This document shows positions 5,839-9,714 of a DNA stretch of 9,714 bases, in pieces. The DNA is from Paracoccaceae bacterium. Lineage in GTDB: Bacteria > Pseudomonadota > Alphaproteobacteria > Rhodobacterales > Rhodobacteraceae. Made by a program: the position numbers and the translations under genes. The DNA lies in contig DQCI01000056.1 in assembly GCA_003545125.1 (NCBI GenBank), positions 254 to 9,967 on the forward strand, in the 5' to 3' direction. The first letter of the stretch is position 1, and each line of letters opens with the position of its first letter. The notes below the pieces were generated by a model. The model searched no databases, had not been told where the DNA came from, and was given only the letters and a program-made list of their open reading frames with translations.

Positions 5839-5853
5839 GTTCCCTTAATGTTC
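5839..5853. promoter_or_regulatory. LexA (SOS) box of the alphaproteobacterial type
   Basis: GTTC (5839-5842), the seven bases CCTTAAT, then GTTC (5850-5853) is an exact match to GTTC-N7-GTTC, the direct-repeat SOS box established for Rhodobacter and other alphaproteobacteria. It lies 177 bp before the uvrA start, in the right intergenic region for a classic SOS gene. It is about 80 bp from the rhodanese promoter, so uvrA is the likelier target. Confidence 0.8.
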
Positions 5854-5864
5854 TCATTTTGCCG

Positions 5865-5893
5865 TTGGCCTCTGCGCTGGTTTGGCGTATCAC
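5865..5893 (+). promoter_or_regulatory. Candidate uvrA promoter
   Basis: TTGGCC (5865-5870) and TATCAC (5888-5893), 17 bp apart, each match the sigma-70-type consensus at 4 of 6 positions and lie 11 bp downstream of the SOS box. This would give a leader of about 130 nt. LexA just upstream of or partly over the -35 would fit, but a promoter overlapping the box itself cannot be excluded. Confidence 0.35.
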
Positions 5894-6029
5894 CGGCACA
5901 GGAAAACGAGCGTGTTTGGCCTTGAACCCCGGGAGGGTTTGAAGCGAAGCGCCGCGCAACACATCTTCGGTCTGCCGGGTGTCGTGAACAGGACGTCCCT
6001 CGGGGGGCGGGAATCGCGTGAGGTGGGTC

Positions 6030-8918
<2,889 letters not shown>

Positions 8919-9064
8919 CGCCAAACTGCGCCCGGCCCGGTGCGCCCCAGTGCGGCCCAGTGTGCGCAGCGCCGGGTACCGGACCCGTCTGTGTGCAAAG
9001 CACGGGTGTTTGCCCACGCGGATGACATCGGCCCCGAAAACCGACCGTTTCGCTGCGCCAATTG

Positions 9065-9093
9065 TTGCCGTTTCAGAAACCGCCGCCTATGGT
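9065..9093 (+). promoter_or_regulatory. Candidate promoter of the Nudix gene
   Basis: TTGCCG (9065-9070) and TATGGT (9088-9093) are 17 bp apart, each 4/6 to consensus. A small palindrome, GTTTC-A-GAAAC (9070-9080), lies between them. The gap 8919-9203 otherwise shows only short GC-rich repeats after uvrA (around 8937-8970) and a small stem CGAGG/CCTCG at 9159-9175 in the would-be leader; no clear uvrA terminator is visible. Confidence 0.3.
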
Positions 9094-9203
9094 TCAGGGA
9101 ATTGGTGAAAGTCAGATTTTCGGTGTGATGTCCATGATTCGAAATGTTTTTGTGCCCGCGAGGTATCATGCCTCGGGGCGACCGGGGCCAAGGGGCGCGC
9201 CAG

Positions 9204-9638
9204 ATGCGCCCAGCTGACGTCCGCCCCACGCTCGGCGTGCTCGCGGTGGCGCTGAGGGGGCCTTCGGCGCTGCTGGTCAAGCGCGCGAACCCGCCCGACC
9301 AGGGGCTCTGGGGCTATCCCGGCGGCAAGGTCGAGCCGGGCGAAACCGTGGCCGAGGCGGCGATGCGCGAGCTCCGGGAAGAGACCGGATTGATCGGCAC
9401 GCCGGGGCCGGTGCTCGGCACCAAGGACATCATCCGCCGCGCGCCGGACGGCACGCTCGCGTACCATTTCTTCCTCGTCGCCGTGCTCTGCGAAGAGGCG
9501 CGTGGACAGGCGGTGGCCGCGGACGACGCCGCCGCGTTGGCCTGGGTGCCGGACGAGGAGGTCTTCGCCGGCATGCGGCCGATGAGCGACGGGGTTGACC
9601 GGTTGCTCACCGTGGCGCGGGCGATGTGGAACGGCTGA
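9204..9638 (+). CDS. Nudix hydrolase, probably ADP-ribose pyrophosphatase-like
   Basis: This 144-residue enzyme belongs to the Nudix superfamily, which cleaves nucleoside diphosphates linked to another group using Mg2+ or Mn2+. The Nudix box is complete: [14 protein letters not shown] followed by RELREETGL fits G-x5-E-x7-REU-x-EE-x-GU with all acidic metal ligands present. The flanking [11 protein letters not shown] and [19 protein letters not shown] resemble the COG1051 group, often labelled ADP-ribose pyrophosphatase; substrate is not fixed by the box. The ATG at 9204 has AAGGGG eight bases upstream and begins just before the first beta strand. The in-frame ATGs at 9144 and about 9168 would add a low-complexity basic tail. 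It lies 285 bp after uvrA, probably under its own promoter. No signal peptide is present. Confidence 0.92.
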   Translation: MRPADVRPTLGVLAVALRGPSALLVKRANPPDQGLWGYPGGKVEPGETVAEAAMRELREETGLIGTPGPVLGTKDIIRRAPDGTLAYHFFLVAVLCEEARGQAVAADDAAALAWVPDEEVFAGMRPMSDGVDRLLTVARAMWNG

Positions 9639-9714
9639 CAGCGTGGGCCCTTGCGGCGCCGATGTCCCGGGGTGTTGACCCAATCGGAATTGCGCGCGGG
9701 GGCCGCGCCATTGT

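Noticed and set aside
9639..9714. TTGACC at 9675 and a GCGCGG/CCGCGC stem near the window end as a promoter or terminator.
   Set aside because: No matching -10 lies at the right distance, no T-run follows the stem within the window, and the sequence ends too soon to judge.

Overview
The window is high-GC DNA, most likely from an alphaproteobacterium of the Rhodobacterales type. This rests on three things: codon use and protein style, an exact alphaproteobacterial SOS box (GTTC-N7-GTTC) upstream of uvrA, and an exact ATTC-N8-GAAT operator of the SqrR/BigR type upstream of a rhodanese gene. No RNA gene, insertion sequence, prophage or CRISPR array is visible.

Layout. 150-1469 (+) is a YcaD-like major facilitator transporter, followed by a DUF924 protein (1584-2156, +) and two overlapping hairpins, the second a good intrinsic terminator. 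lpdA (2403-3809, +) has its own upstream region, with a palindrome lying where a promoter would be. The 3810-4055 gap has no gene but holds five inverted repeats in 130 bp. Next comes a broken divergent pair: the 3' part of an alpha/beta hydrolase gene (4568 down to 4056, -) and the 3' part of an AraC-type regulator gene (about 4570-5195, +). Both have lost their 5' ends at one junction near 4569 and both carry frameshifts. A single-domain rhodanese (5652 down to 5284, -) ends in a strong terminator at 5210-5249. The 377-bp gene-free stretch 5653-6029 between the rhodanese and uvrA holds the sulfide-type operator, the SOS box and candidate promoters for both directions. uvrA (6030-8918, +) is followed by a 285-bp gap with a candidate promoter and then a Nudix hydrolase (9204-9638, +). 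The last 76 bases hold no recognisable gene.

How it fits together. These are mostly housekeeping genes placed side by side, not one pathway: central carbon metabolism (lpdA), nucleotide excision repair (uvrA), nucleotide housekeeping (Nudix), transport, and a sulfur-handling rhodanese. I see no new multi-gene system. The parts most worth following are regulatory or evolutionary: the persulfide-type operator over the rhodanese promoter, the SOS box of uvrA, the inverted-repeat cluster after lpdA, and the central deletion that disabled the regulator/hydrolase pair.
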